Of a stretch of DNA of 64,000 nt, positions 24,925-36,141 are shown one piece after another (position 1 is the stretch's first letter; every line of letters begins with the position of its first letter). Made by a program: the position numbers and the translations under genes. A model generated the notes under the pieces. The model was not told the DNA's origin. It searched no databases and saw nothing but the letters and a program-made list of their open reading frames with translations. The DNA is from a bacterium. GTDB lineage: Bacteria > Vulcanimicrobiota > Vulcanimicrobiia > Vulcanimicrobiales > Vulcanimicrobiaceae. Where the stretch lies: NCBI GenBank assembly GCA_021794175.1, contig JAJYRI010000002.1:1-64000 (forward strand), in the 5' to 3' direction.

Positions 24925-25235
24925 CTGTCGTCCCGAGTAGGCCCCGCAGGGGCCGTATCGAGGGATCGTCGCGCGCCTCGATACGCCGCGTTCCGCGGCT
25001 ACTCGGCGTGACAACAGCAGGCTACTCGGCGTGACAACTGCAGGCTACTCAACACGCTACTCGGTACGCCCTGTCCCCGAATAGCCGCCCGCAGCAGAAC
25101 CTGTCATCCCGAGTAGGCCCCGCAGGGGCCGTATCGAGGGATCGTCGCGCGCCTCGATACGCCGCGTTCCGCGGCTACTCGGCGTGACAACTGCAGGCTA
25201 CTCGGCGTAGCAACAAAACGCTACTCGGGGATGCC
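24925..25235. repeat. REP-like palindrome cluster with an 88-bp direct duplication
   Basis: This gene-free stretch holds two nearly identical copies (about 24926-25013 and 25102-25192) of a composite: GAGTA + GGCCCC-GCA-GGGGCC + GTATCGAG, a short spacer, then CTCGATAC + GCCGCG-TTC-CGCGGC + TACTCGGCGTGACA. Each composite is thus two palindromes in opposite orientation. Shortened TACTCGGCGTGACA copies follow each one. It lies between convergent genes (lytic transglycosylase and gmhB) and may form strong hairpins in both transcripts. No coding sequence is seen. Confidence 0.9.
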
Positions 25236-25242
25236 GCACGCG

Positions 25243-27500
<2,258 letters not shown>

Positions 27501-27744
27501 GTGCTTCGCGCCCTGCATGGCGCGTCCTCGAATCGCTCTCCGAACGCCTTCGCTCTACCGAAGTGACGATTTACCCTTATCTGTCGCGCGTCGCTATTGT
27601 AAATTTTTTGTTAGAAATTCAGAGGAACCTCAGACTTCGAATACAACGTAAGTCGGAGCAGCAGGTACCTTCCCCTATCCCTTCCTCTCCGTATCTGCTG
27701 CACTGCTTGCTACACTCAACTCTCGTACTGTGGAGGATCCTCGT

Positions 27745-28899
27745 TTGAGAACACCCGGTAGAATTCTTGTGGCGATGCTTGCTGCATCGTCTATTCTCGC
27801 TGCCTGCAGCGGAGGGCATAGTAGCTCGATGCTCCCGCAGAGCGGCAACACCGCATCGAACCCCGTGCCCCATCGCGTCTCCGCGCAATCGGTGCGCGTC
27901 GGAAACCCGCAGATTTTTTATTCCAAAAATTATTTAGCGTCGCACCCGAGCTTCCAATGGGGCCCCAACGCTCGCACGGCGATGGGCAAACTGCGCACGA
28001 CAACCTCGAACCTGCTCTATAAAGGCGGCCCCGTGCAAACGGCACCGCAGGTCTATCTCGTATTTTGGGGATGGCAGAGCTCGAACGACACGACCGCCGA
28101 CCCCGATGGCTTGGCGGCCTATCTGACCGGCTACATGCAGTCGATCGGCGGTAGCCTCTGGGTCAATACCGATACGCAGTATTACCAGACGCTCGGCGGC
28201 GCGACGACCTACATCGCCAATACCAACCCGCAGTACGCAGGCGTGTGGTACGACAGCTCGGTACCGCCGAAAACCTATACCGATGCGCAAGTAGCGGCGG
28301 AAGCCCTCAATGCGGCGGCGCATTTCGGCACCTATAGCTCGAATGCGAACTTCATCGTCGTGACGCCGACCGGCTACACGCAAAGTGGCTTCGCGACGCA
28401 GTGGTGCGGCTATCACAACACCACGACCGATCCCTCGGGCAACCCGCTCGCCTACACCAACCTCCCGTACACCCCCGATGCAGGGACCGGTTGCGGCGTC
28501 GGTTCGGTAAACTCCCCGGGAACGCTCGACGGTGTCTCCATCGTCGGCGGCCATGAAGAAGCCGAGACGCAGACCGACCCAGGTGCGGGCAACGGCTGGC
28601 TCGATTCGAGCGGTTCGGAGATCGGCGACAAGTGCGCCTGGACGAACCTCCAGAACTACACGTTCCCGAACGGTCAGAGCTATCCGGTTCAACCGCTCTG
28701 GAGCAACGCCAGCAGCAGCTGCGCGATCACCTACGGCTCCGTCGGCCCGACCCCGACGCCGTCGCCGGTTCCGACGACGAGCCCGACGCCGGCTCCCACG
28801 CCGACCCCGGCGCAAACGCCGACCCCGGTTCCCACCTCCAGCCCGACGCCGGCTCCGACGCCGACGCCGATCTGCCACGGACGGAAGTGCCGCCCGTAA
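27745..28899 (+). CDS. exported lipoprotein with HEEAE motif and Pro/Thr-repeat tail
   Basis: Secreted protein of 384 residues. The TTG at 27745 is preferred to the GTG at 27730 because GGAGG lies 8 bases before it; it gives a signal peptide with lipobox LAAC (Cys21). The central domain contains [12 protein letters not shown], a repeated aromatic-rich region and [16 protein letters not shown] (His270, Glu271, Glu274). This recalls the AHELAEAATDP-type motif of phosphate-induced/EXORDIUM-like and related secreted putative metalloproteases, a tentative link. Residues about 336-376 are a Pro-Thr-Ser repeat likely to span the wall or envelope, followed by a short basic tail with two cysteines (ICHGRKCRP). 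A strong hairpin terminator follows. Confidence 0.75.
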   Translation: MRTPGRILVAMLAASSILAACSGGHSSSMLPQSGNTASNPVPHRVSAQSVRVGNPQIFYSKNYLASHPSFQWGPNARTAMGKLRTTTSNLLYKGGPVQTAPQVYLVFWGWQSSNDTTADPDGLAAYLTGYMQSIGGSLWVNTDTQYYQTLGGATTYIANTNPQYAGVWYDSSVPPKTYTDAQVAAEALNAAAHFGTYSSNANFIVVTPTGYTQSGFATQWCGYHNTTTDPSGNPLAYTNLPYTPDAGTGCGVGSVNSPGTLDGVSIVGGHEEAETQTDPGAGNGWLDSSGSEIGDKCAWTNLQNYTFPNGQSYPVQPLWSNASSSCAITYGSVGPTPTPSPVPTTSPTPAPTPTPAQTPTPVPTSSPTPAPTPTPICHGRKCRP

Positions 28900-28925
28900 C
28901 TGCAAAACGCTAAATGCGTCGTGTA

Positions 28926-28961
28926 AGAGAGACGGCTCGCCTCGCGGCGGGCCGTCTCTCT
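28926..28961 (+). terminator. hairpin terminator after the HEEAE lipoprotein gene
   Basis: A perfect 11-base-pair stem AGAGAGACGGC/GCCGTCTCTCT closes a 14-base GC-rich loop 26 bases after the stop codon. Only TGTAAG follows, so a T-run is missing, but the stem is strong and well placed. Confidence 0.7.
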
Positions 28962-29014
28962 GTAAGCGCTTGCTTGTGGAGGAGAACCCCATCGAGTAGG
29001 GCACAGCGTTAAAT

Positions 29015-29782
29015 ATGCAATCACAAGGGCGCACTGCCGTCATTACCGGCGGAGCGACCGGGATCGGCGCCGCCATCGTTCGCGCACTCTCTGCCGCCGC
29101 AATCAACACCGTCATCGACTACGTCGGCGACCCCGCGCCCGCCAGGGCCCTCGTCGCCGAGTTGGCGAGCCGCGGCGGCAAAGCGATCGCCTGCGAAGCG
29201 AACGTTTCGCTCGCTGCAGATGCCGACAAGCTCGTCGCGGCGGCGGTCTCGCAGTTCGGCTCGCTCGATATTCTGGTGAACAATGCCGGAATCGAGGCGC
29301 GCTATCCGTTCGTCGATACTCCCGATGACGTTTGGCAGCGCGAGATCGCCGTCAACCTCAGCGGCCCATTCTATTGCAGCCGTTCGGCGGCAAAGCAAAT
29401 GATCGCGCAAGCGCGCGGCGGCCGTATCGTGAATATCTCCTCGATCCACGAAGATGTTGCCGCGCCGACGAACGCGCCCTATTGCGCTTCGAAGGGCGGC
29501 GTCCGCATGCTCGCGCGCACGATTGCAGTCGAACTTGCGCCGCACGGGATCACCGTCAACAACGTCGCACCGGGAGCGATCGATACCCCGATGGACGCAG
29601 CGACGATCGCCGATAAAAAACTCGATACCGAGCTACTCGACGAAATTCCGCTTCATCGATGGGGTACGCCCGAAGAGGTCGCCGGGCTCGTACTCTGGCT
29701 CTGTAGCGACGCCGCTTCGTATATCACCGGGACGACGGTCGTGATCGACGGCGGCATGATGCGCCAGGCGGGCTCGTTATAA
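29015..29782 (+). CDS. short-chain dehydrogenase/reductase (glucose dehydrogenase-like)
   Basis: Cytosolic NAD(P)-dependent oxidoreductase of 255 residues. TGGATGIG at 11-18 is the nucleotide-binding motif, NNAG at 89-92 stabilises the fold, and the catalytic set is Ser142/Ser143 with Tyr156 and Lys160 in PYCASK. Its ending ([12 protein letters not shown]) is typical of classical SDRs of the 3-oxoacyl-ACP reductase and glucose 1-dehydrogenase type. It overlaps the next gene by one base (TAATG), and with the glycosidase and DUF4432 genes forms a probable sugar-catabolic operon, so a sugar substrate is more likely than acyl-ACP. Confidence 0.88.
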   Translation: MQSQGRTAVITGGATGIGAAIVRALSAAAINTVIDYVGDPAPARALVAELASRGGKAIACEANVSLAADADKLVAAAVSQFGSLDILVNNAGIEARYPFVDTPDDVWQREIAVNLSGPFYCSRSAAKQMIAQARGGRIVNISSIHEDVAAPTNAPYCASKGGVRMLARTIAVELAPHGITVNNVAPGAIDTPMDAATIADKKLDTELLDEIPLHRWGTPEEVAGLVLWLCSDAASYITGTTVVIDGGMMRQAGSL

Positions 29783-32244
29783 TGACGCGATACGACGCCG
29801 TCGACCCCATCGCCGACCCCTCGAGCGGAAGCGCCGCCAGCCGACGCTTTGCCTATATCCTCGACGACGACCAAATGGCGCAGGGCAGTACGTTAGGCGC
29901 CCCGCGTTGCACCGTCGTCTTAAAACCGACCGGAGCGATCGCCAAAATTTATAGCCCCGATGCCGGCTTCGATTATTTCGGCGCTCTCGGCGTCTCGTTT
30001 TGGGATCGACGTAGCACGCTTCGCTTAACGCGCCACGGCGGCGAATTTCACATTCACCCCGAGCGCCAAGATTATATCTACCAGCTCGACAACGGCGTCC
30101 ACGTTCACGAGCAGGTCTTTGCCTATAACGACGGCGGCCATGAAGCCGCCTCGGTTCCACCGCCGGCGGTCTACTATCGCCTGCACCTCAAGAACACCGC
30201 TGAGAGCGCCGTCTCGTTCGACGCCTACGGTTTTTGCGAATTGCGCGGCAACACGTCGCAGGACGTACGCGTCCGTTTCGATGCCGAGCTCGGCGGTATC
30301 GTCGTGTGGAACGAGAGCGCTCCCTCGCATGTCCGCCTCTTTGCAACGCTCGCCCCATCGACGAGTTGGGAGACGAGCGCCGACCGCGGCCGGCTCGTCG
30401 CACACGAATCGCCGGGAATGCTTTCGAATTCGGTTGTCACGCTCGGAACCGACCCCGTCGGAGCGCTCCATACCGCGATCGATCTCGCACCGAACGAAGA
30501 GCGTTGGCTGGAATTCATCTGCGTGCTCTCCCCGGTCTCTGCAACCGATCTCGCCGACGCACGCAAACGCTGCCCGTCGGGCAAGAAAGCCTTGCACGCA
30601 ACCTCAACGTACTATTGGAAGTACCTGACGCAGTCGGTTTTGCGCACGCCGAGTCATGACGTCAACCAAGGCGTACTCTGGGCGAAAGCCAACATGCTAC
30701 GCGTTCAAACGTATGCTCCCACGGGCTGGTGTTTCGTCAACGATCCCACCCGCAGCAATAACAGCGTCGGGCGCGACACCGCCTGGATGTCGTTCGGCGC
30801 CGACTATCTCAATCACGATTTCGCGCACGATTCGCTCCAAGCCTATTTCCGTTTGCAAGAGCCGAACGGAAAAATCGTGGAGTACTACGACGTCCGCAAT
30901 GACAAGTGGGAGGATTACTCCCTCAACGTCAACGACAACACACCGCTGGCCGTTATTGCGCTCTGGCATCACTATGCGGTGACCGGAAATCAGGACTTTC
31001 TTCAAGAGTGCTACCCGCACGCGATCCGCGCGATGGACTATATGCTCTCGCAGCGCAACGACGACGGCCTCGTTTGGTGCACGGCGACTGCAACCTCGGA
31101 TTGGGGAATCATCGGCTGGCGCAACGTCATCCAAGATTATCGGATCAGCGGCGCGTCGACGGAGGTGAACGCGGAGTGCTATGCCGCGTTGGGAGCGCTC
31201 GTCGAAATGGCGACCCTGCTCCAAGATGCGCCCGCCGCCAAGCGCTTCAAGAAATCCGCAGAGGATCTCTATAAAGCGATCAACACGCACCTCGTGAACC
31301 CGGCTAACGATCTCTACTATCTCAATATCGATGTCGATGGAGCGAAACGCAGCGACGTTACCGCCGATCTGATCTTCCCGGTGCTCTTCGGCGTCGCACC
31401 GCCGGATCGTGCCGCACGCATCATCGCGCGCCTCAGCGATGCGGAGTTTTGGACGACCGCCGGTATCAGAACGGTGCCCCGCAGCGACCTCATTTACGGA
31501 CCGATCAACGGTTACGGCTTGCTCGGCGGCGTCTGGGTCGCAGTAACCTATTGGTATGCTTTTGCGGCGGCAAAATATAATCCGGGATTCATGGCGAAGG
31601 CACTCTCGACGAGTTTTCGCCATTTTTCGAGCGATCCGCGTCGCAACAATACCGTTCCCGGCCAGTTCTCGGAATGGCTCCACGGAGAGATTCTCGTGAA
31701 CCAGGGGATGATGCTCTCACCCTGGGATGCGCCGCGCTATCTCTGGGCCGCTATCGAAGGCGCCGGCGGTTTGAACGTGCGCGGACAAGACGCAACGATC
31801 GACCCGTGCCTTGCAGCGGAATGGCGTTGGCTCACGGCGGTCAACGTGCCGTTTCGCGGCGAGCACATCGCTTGGGTGGCGGTGCGTATGCCCGAGGGGC
31901 TGCAAATTTTTACCACCTCCGCACTCGGTTCGGAATCGCCGATCGCTCGCTACGAAAAGGACCTCACCGAGATCGGCATCGTCACCGATCCGCGCGTGAC
32001 GCTGGTGGTCTTCGCCAAAGACGGTGCGCTACTGCTCTTCATCGGCAACTCCAGCGAACAGGCGATCACGACGGCGGCATCGTTACGCGAAATCAAGGGA
32101 GCGCGGCATTCCGTACGTCTCTTTTCCACCATTTGGAATACGTGGCGCGACCTCGGGCACCTCAAAAAACAGACGATCGTCGACGGCATTCCGGTGATTA
32201 TCGACGCCGGCGGATTCGCGCTGCTCGAGATCGAGCAACACTAA
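29782..32244 (+). CDS. six-hairpin (alpha/alpha)6 glycosidase-like protein
   Basis: Large cytosolic protein of 820 residues without signal peptide. The N-terminal 280 residues are beta-rich; from about residue 290 an (alpha/alpha)6 barrel is suggested by repeated helix-rich segments such as NQGVLWAKANMLRVQ, FAHDSLQAYFRLQEPNGKI, NDNTPLAVIALWHHYAVTG and YPHAIRAMDYMLSQRNDDGL, which resemble amylo-1,6-glucosidase, GH15, GH63 or GH94-like enzymes. I cannot assign a CAZy family or catalytic residues with certainty. It overlaps the SDR gene by one base and is 15 bases from the DUF4432 gene, so it probably acts on an imported glycoside inside the cell. Confidence 0.8.
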   Translation: MTRYDAVDPIADPSSGSAASRRFAYILDDDQMAQGSTLGAPRCTVVLKPTGAIAKIYSPDAGFDYFGALGVSFWDRRSTLRLTRHGGEFHIHPERQDYIYQLDNGVHVHEQVFAYNDGGHEAASVPPPAVYYRLHLKNTAESAVSFDAYGFCELRGNTSQDVRVRFDAELGGIVVWNESAPSHVRLFATLAPSTSWETSADRGRLVAHESPGMLSNSVVTLGTDPVGALHTAIDLAPNEERWLEFICVLSPVSATDLADARKRCPSGKKALHATSTYYWKYLTQSVLRTPSHDVNQGVLWAKANMLRVQTYAPTGWCFVNDPTRSNNSVGRDTAWMSFGADYLNHDFAHDSLQAYFRLQEPNGKIVEYYDVRNDKWEDYSLNVNDNTPLAVIALWHHYAVTGNQDFLQECYPHAIRAMDYMLSQRNDDGLVWCTATATSDWGIIGWRNVIQDYRISGASTEVNAECYAALGALVEMATLLQDAPAAKRFKKSAEDLYKAINTHLVNPANDLYYLNIDVDGAKRSDVTADLIFPVLFGVAPPDRAARIIARLSDAEFWTTAGIRTVPRSDLIYGPINGYGLLGGVWVAVTYWYAFAAAKYNPGFMAKALSTSFRHFSSDPRRNNTVPGQFSEWLHGEILVNQGMMLSPWDAPRYLWAAIEGAGGLNVRGQDATIDPCLAAEWRWLTAVNVPFRGEHIAWVAVRMPEGLQIFTTSALGSESPIARYEKDLTEIGIVTDPRVTLVVFAKDGALLLFIGNSSEQAITTAASLREIKGARHSVRLFSTIWNTWRDLGHLKKQTIVDGIPVIIDAGGFALLEIEQH

Positions 32245-32259
32245 AGGCGCGAGCCGCTC

Positions 32260-33363
32260 ATGCCCAACCTTTTCGGCAAGTCGCTGACCCGATCGGAGCT
32301 CGATGCGCGCACCGGGACGCTCGCGGCGATCGGTGGGATCACCGAGTTCACCTACGCCACCGGGCGCGCGCGCGGCGTTCGCGCCGTCCGCCTCGATACC
32401 GGGCGCCTCTGCGTCGATTTTGCGATCGATCGCGCACTCGATATCACCCGCGCAACCATCGACGGCATTCCGTTCGCATGGCGTAGCGCGAATGAGATCT
32501 GCGCGCCGTCGTATTACGATCCCGACGGCGACGAGTGGCTGCGCTCGTTTTTCGGCGGCTGGCTCACCACCTGTGGGCTCGCGAATTTCGGGCCTGCGGG
32601 AAGCGACCAATGGGGCGCGTTCGGCCTCCACGGACGAATCGATAATACCCCGGCCGATGAATATGCAGCGCGGACGGCCTGGGAGGGCGATCGCTGTTTT
32701 CTCGAACTGACGGCCTCGATGCACGAAAGCAAAGCGCTTACCAGCGAGCTCGTGCTGTATCGTCGTTGGCGCACCGAACTCGGCAGCGCGACGCTCTTCC
32801 TTGAGGACCGGGTCGTCAATACCGGCGGCCAACGCACGCCGCACATGCTGCTCTATCACTGCAACGCCGGTTTCCCGTTGCTCGATGCAACGACGCGCGT
32901 CTACGCATCGCGCTCGGCGACGCAGGCCCGCGACGCCGTCGCGCAGGCGGGCATCGAGCGCTGGGATCTCGGCGGCGAACCGGTCGCGGATTTCGCCGAA
33001 CAAGTCTTTATCCACCGCCCGATCGCCTGCGACGACGGGCGCGCGCGCGCGGCGATCGTCAACCCGGCGGCGTGCGCGGGAACCGGCATCGGCTTCGAGA
33101 TCGCCTACGACCCGGTCGCGCTACCCGCACTCTTTAGCTGGCGACAACTCGCCGCCGGAACGTACGTCATGGCGATCGAGCCGGCAAATACGCCCGCCAT
33201 TCAAGGGCGTACCTATGCCGCGGCTCACGCGCTGCTGCCGTTTCTCGAGCCCGGCGAAGAGCGCCGTTACGAACTCGCGTTTACCGCCTTGCGCGGCGAA
33301 GATCTCACCGCAAGTATCGCCACGATCGCTAAGGCGAACGCAACGACCGCCGCGGCGCGATAG
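32260..33363 (+). CDS. DUF4432 family aldose-epimerase-like protein
   Basis: Cytosolic protein of 367 residues matching the DUF4432 family, which shares the galactose-mutarotase beta-sandwich. Recognisable motifs are FGLHGRIDNTPADE (conserved His-Gly-Arg), HMLLYHCNAGFPLLD and the late MAIEPANTP, expected to supply sugar-binding His and Glu residues. It ends the operon with the SDR and six-hairpin glycosidase. The last 97 bases overlap the end of the convergent MFS gene. A mutarotase-like role on the sugar released by the glycosidase is inferred. Confidence 0.82.
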   Translation: MPNLFGKSLTRSELDARTGTLAAIGGITEFTYATGRARGVRAVRLDTGRLCVDFAIDRALDITRATIDGIPFAWRSANEICAPSYYDPDGDEWLRSFFGGWLTTCGLANFGPAGSDQWGAFGLHGRIDNTPADEYAARTAWEGDRCFLELTASMHESKALTSELVLYRRWRTELGSATLFLEDRVVNTGGQRTPHMLLYHCNAGFPLLDATTRVYASRSATQARDAVAQAGIERWDLGGEPVADFAEQVFIHRPIACDDGRARAAIVNPAACAGTGIGFEIAYDPVALPALFSWRQLAAGTYVMAIEPANTPAIQGRTYAAAHALLPFLEPGEERRYELAFTALRGEDLTASIATIAKANATTAAAR

Positions 33364-34433
33364 ATCGTCGCGAGCGCCATTCCCGCATCGCTGCGCAGCA
33401 AACCGATAGCGAAGGTTCCAAAGCCCTCTCCGGTCATCAGCGCACCGACGAGCACCCCCGCGACGCGGTCTTCATCGGCGGGCATCGCCGCAAATGCCAA
33501 CGCCATCGCATACGGGAAAACGACGCTGCATGCGATTCCTGCGAGCACGAAGCCACCGACGAGCAAGAGCGAGGTTCGCCAGAGCGGCAGCAGCACGAAC
33601 GCCGCCGCAATCGCCAACGGCAGCACTGCAAACGCAATCCGCGCCGGAATGAAGCGCGATGAAAGGGCGAACGCAACGCGTGCGAGCGTCAATGCGAGCC
33701 AGAAACCGGCGAGTGCGGCCTCGCCGGTCGCAAGCGAAAAGGAACGATCGATGTGGACGAAGGTGGTCGCCCAACTCGAAAACGCACCTTCGCAGATCGC
33801 GTAGAGCAAAGCCGCGCCGCCGAAGAGCAAGAGTGCGGGCGGAAGAGTATTTTTCGTGCGTGCGACGTGCGCCGGAGCCGTCGTGTGCCAGCCGATCGAG
33901 AGCACGAAGATCGCGGCGAAGGCGAGTGCGAGCACAACGGGCCAGAGCGGCCAGATGCCGTGTGCAACGAATGCACCGATAAAGAGCGGCGTCAGCGAGG
34001 TGCCCAAGCCCGTCAACACGTTCGCAAAGGTCACGTCGCGTGTCGCCCGCGCGCTTAATTGCGATGCCAGTTCGTTGACCGCCGAAAAATTAAGCCCGAA
34101 GCCGATCCCGAGCGCGCTTGTGTCGACGAGCAGCAAGAGGTACGCGGCGTGCCCGTGCACGGCAACCGATGCGACCAACGCGATCAGGCCGAAGATGTTC
34201 GCGAGCACACCGATTCCCAGCACCCCGACCATGCCGCGCCGACGTGCGAGCGCCGGCGTCAAGAGGGCGGCAAGAATCGCCCCGAGCGTCAAGGGAAGAA
34301 AGAGCGCCCCGAAGGCGCTGGCGTCGATCGCGTACGGCGCCCCTGCGAAGAGCGTCGCCAGCGACGGAACCAGCGTAAAAGCGAAGCCCTGCAGCATCGC
34401 CGCCCCATAAACGACGATCGCCGCACGTTGCAT
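33267..34433 (-). CDS. MFS transporter
   Basis: Major facilitator protein of 388 residues with about twelve membrane helices. ATG at 34433 is chosen because AGGAGG lies immediately upstream, though the gap is only two bases; an in-frame start at 34460 is possible. The loop LARRRGMVGVLG after helix 2 fits the MFS signature loop, and a proline/charged loop (HTTAPAHVARTKN) splits the two halves. It is most like sugar permeases of the fucose/glucose type by general pattern. The gene converges on the sugar operon and overlaps it by 97 bases at the 3' ends. It may bring in its substrate. Confidence 0.8.
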   Translation of the reverse strand: MQRAAIVVYGAAMLQGFAFTLVPSLATLFAGAPYAIDASAFGALFLPLTLGAILAALLTPALARRRGMVGVLGIGVLANIFGLIALVASVAVHGHAAYLLLLVDTSALGIGFGLNFSAVNELASQLSARATRDVTFANVLTGLGTSLTPLFIGAFVAHGIWPLWPVVLALAFAAIFVLSIGWHTTAPAHVARTKNTLPPALLLFGGAALLYAICEGAFSSWATTFVHIDRSFSLATGEAALAGFWLALTLARVAFALSSRFIPARIAFAVLPLAIAAAFVLLPLWRTSLLLVGGFVLAGIACSVVFPYAMALAFAAMPADEDRVAGVLVGALMTGEGFGTFAIGLLRSDAGMALATIYRAAAVVAFALAIVAILAVRSSPRKAVNASS

Positions 34434-34487
34434 CACCTCCTGGTAACGTGCTTCCGGCACGCGCGGTTACGCGCGCAAGCTACATTC

Positions 34488-34632
34488 TCACCCCGAAGCG
34501 CACCCCTGTCACCCCGAGTAGCGCGAAGCGCACCCCTGTCACCCCGAGTAGCGCGAAGCGCACCCCTGTCACCCCGAGTAGCGCGAAGCGCACCCCTGTC
34601 ACCCCGAGTAGCGCGAAGCGCGTATCGAGGGG
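34488..34632. repeat. 30-bp tandem repeat of the REP-like family
   Basis: Four exact copies of a 30-base unit (CACCCCTGTCACCCCGAGTA followed by GCGCGAAGCG) at 34501-34620, preceded by a partial copy and followed by CGTATCGAGG. Only the last copy completes the palindrome GAGTA-GCGC-GAA-GCGC-GTATCGAG, so the array looks like amplification of a half element. It lies between the divergent MFS and sigma factor genes. Confidence 0.95.
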
Positions 34633-34704
34633 CGACCCAACAAATCGCTCCGCGCTCGCATCTCTCTCACCGGAACGATTGCTACCAGGAAGGAAGAACC
34701 CACG

Positions 34705-35277
34705 ATGCCCGATTCCCCGGATCTTACCTGCATCGCGGCCGCACGAGCGGGCGGCCGCGACGAGCTCGATGCGCTGCTCGCGGTATGCTGGCCGACAGCC
34801 TACCGTATCGCTCGCGGCATCATCGGTGAAAACGCGCTCGCCGAAGAGAGCGCGCAAGAGGCGTGCGCGCAACTCGTGCGCACCCTACCGGAGCTCCGGG
34901 AGCCCGCCGCATTTCGCGGGTGGTTCTACCGCATCGTCGTGAACGCCGCGCGCGCGACATTGCGACGCGAGCGGCGCCATCGCGATTCGGTGCCGCTCGA
35001 CGAAGAGGTCGAACGAACGGAGGGCGATGCTGACGCGACGACGCTCGAACGCCTCGGCATCGAACAGGCGTTGCTCGCACTGCCAAGCATGCAACGCGAG
35101 GCAATCGTCCTTCACTACTACGCGGATCTCACCAGCAAGGAGATCGCCCGCGTCGTCGGCGTGCCCGACGGAACGATTCGCTATCGATTGTTTCTCGCAA
35201 AGCGACGGCTCCGAGTCTTACTCGGCGACCGCAGCGATGCGGCTCCAGCTATGACGGAGGTCAACGGACATGCCTAA
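34705..35277 (+). CDS. ECF-type RNA polymerase sigma factor
   Basis: Extracytoplasmic-function sigma factor of 190 residues. Region 2 covers about residues 25-85 (AYRIARGIIGENALAEESAQEACAQL, PAAFRGWFYRIVVNAAR) and region 4 about 115-175 (IEQALLALPSMQREAIVLHYYADLTSKEIARVVGVPDGTIRYRLFLAKRRLR, with the helix-turn-helix near the end). A GGAAGG sequence lies about 10 bases before the ATG at 34705. It overlaps the next gene by 8 bases; that product has one membrane helix and is a good candidate anti-sigma partner. The signal is unknown. Confidence 0.92.
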   Translation: MPDSPDLTCIAAARAGGRDELDALLAVCWPTAYRIARGIIGENALAEESAQEACAQLVRTLPELREPAAFRGWFYRIVVNAARATLRRERRHRDSVPLDEEVERTEGDADATTLERLGIEQALLALPSMQREAIVLHYYADLTSKEIARVVGVPDGTIRYRLFLAKRRLRVLLGDRSDAAPAMTEVNGHA

Positions 35278-36034
35278 CGATACAATTTTGCGCGCGCGCA
35301 TTCACTCGGCGCTCGCCGCCACACCGTTCCCCAAGCCCGATCTCGCTGCAATTCATCGGCGCGCAGCGCTCCCGGCACGAAGGGGTGATACCCGACGCAG
35401 CGGACGAATCGCAGCCATCGCGCTGGCGATCGCCGTCCCGGTGGTGGCATTCGCGGCGACGCCGCAGTCGATGATACAAGCGACGCTCCACCGGCTCGCC
35501 ATCGCCTACTTTGGCCCCAGCGCCGCACACGAGCTCGCGCACGCGCTTCCCAATGCCGGCCAGCAACGGCGGATGGTGCGCATCATGAAAACCTTGAAAG
35601 GCAAGAACGTCAAGAGCGTTACTTTTATCAACGGCACAATCGTGCACCCGATTCCGCTCGCCGATGCGGTGCAACAAGCCTCGCACGATTTCCACGTCGT
35701 TCTGCCGCAGCATCTGCCGGCCGGTGCTGCAAGCACGACGGCGATCTACGCCGGAGGCACGCTCTCCTACGGGTACCGCTTGCATGGCGGCGGCATACTC
35801 AACGTCACGATCGAACGAGCGAATGCGCGGAATATCAAACATGTGCGAAAACTCGGGGCCTTTACCGCTCAATTCTCAAAAGACGGTCGTCTCGTCCGGT
35901 CGGCACGCGTCAACATCGTACGCTTCGCCGTCGGCGACGAAGCGATGACGCTTCAATCCGCTCGACTCTCGGCGGCGCAACTCCTCGCAATCGGCAAGCA
36001 GATGGGTGCCCGCGAGATCGGTAGTTCGGAATAA
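35270..36034 (+). CDS. single-span membrane protein, putative anti-sigma factor partner
   Basis: Protein of 254 residues overlapping the sigma gene by 8 bases. It has a short cytosolic N-terminus (residues 1-45, MPNDTILRARIHSALAATPF), one membrane helix (46-63, IAAIALAIAVPVVAFAAT) and an extracytoplasmic domain of about 190 residues with no recognised fold (HLPAGAASTTAIYAGGTL, GGGILNVTIERAN). No zinc-binding HxxxCxxC motif is visible, so it is not a classical zinc anti-sigma factor. Position, topology and coupling support an anti-sigma or sensor role by inference. Confidence 0.65.
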   Translation: MPNDTILRARIHSALAATPFPKPDLAAIHRRAALPARRGDTRRSGRIAAIALAIAVPVVAFAATPQSMIQATLHRLAIAYFGPSAAHELAHALPNAGQQRRMVRIMKTLKGKNVKSVTFINGTIVHPIPLADAVQQASHDFHVVLPQHLPAGAASTTAIYAGGTLSYGYRLHGGGILNVTIERANARNIKHVRKLGAFTAQFSKDGRLVRSARVNIVRFAVGDEAMTLQSARLSAAQLLAIGKQMGAREIGSSE

Positions 36035-36056
36035 GCCGCTAGCGTCGAGATCGACC

Positions 36057-36095
36057 GGTAAAGCCGCTACTCCCCCCAGGGGTGGCGGCTTTACC
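36057..36095 (+). terminator. hairpin terminator after the sigma/anti-sigma operon
   Basis: A perfect 11-base-pair stem GGTAAAGCCGC/GCGGCTTTACC, closing a 17-base loop, starts 23 bases after the stop codon. It is followed by ACACATAAGC rather than a T-run. Confidence 0.7.
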
Positions 36096-36141
36096 ACACA
36101 TAAGCGTTGAGCGAGAGGGCAGCTCGGCTTGCGCACAGTTC

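Noticed and set aside
27934..29115. 393-residue minus-strand frame opposite the HEEAE lipoprotein
   Set aside because: Very rich in Arg, derived from the antisense of the Pro/Thr repeats.
34501..34620. CRISPR array
   Set aside because: Repeats are contiguous without variable spacers.
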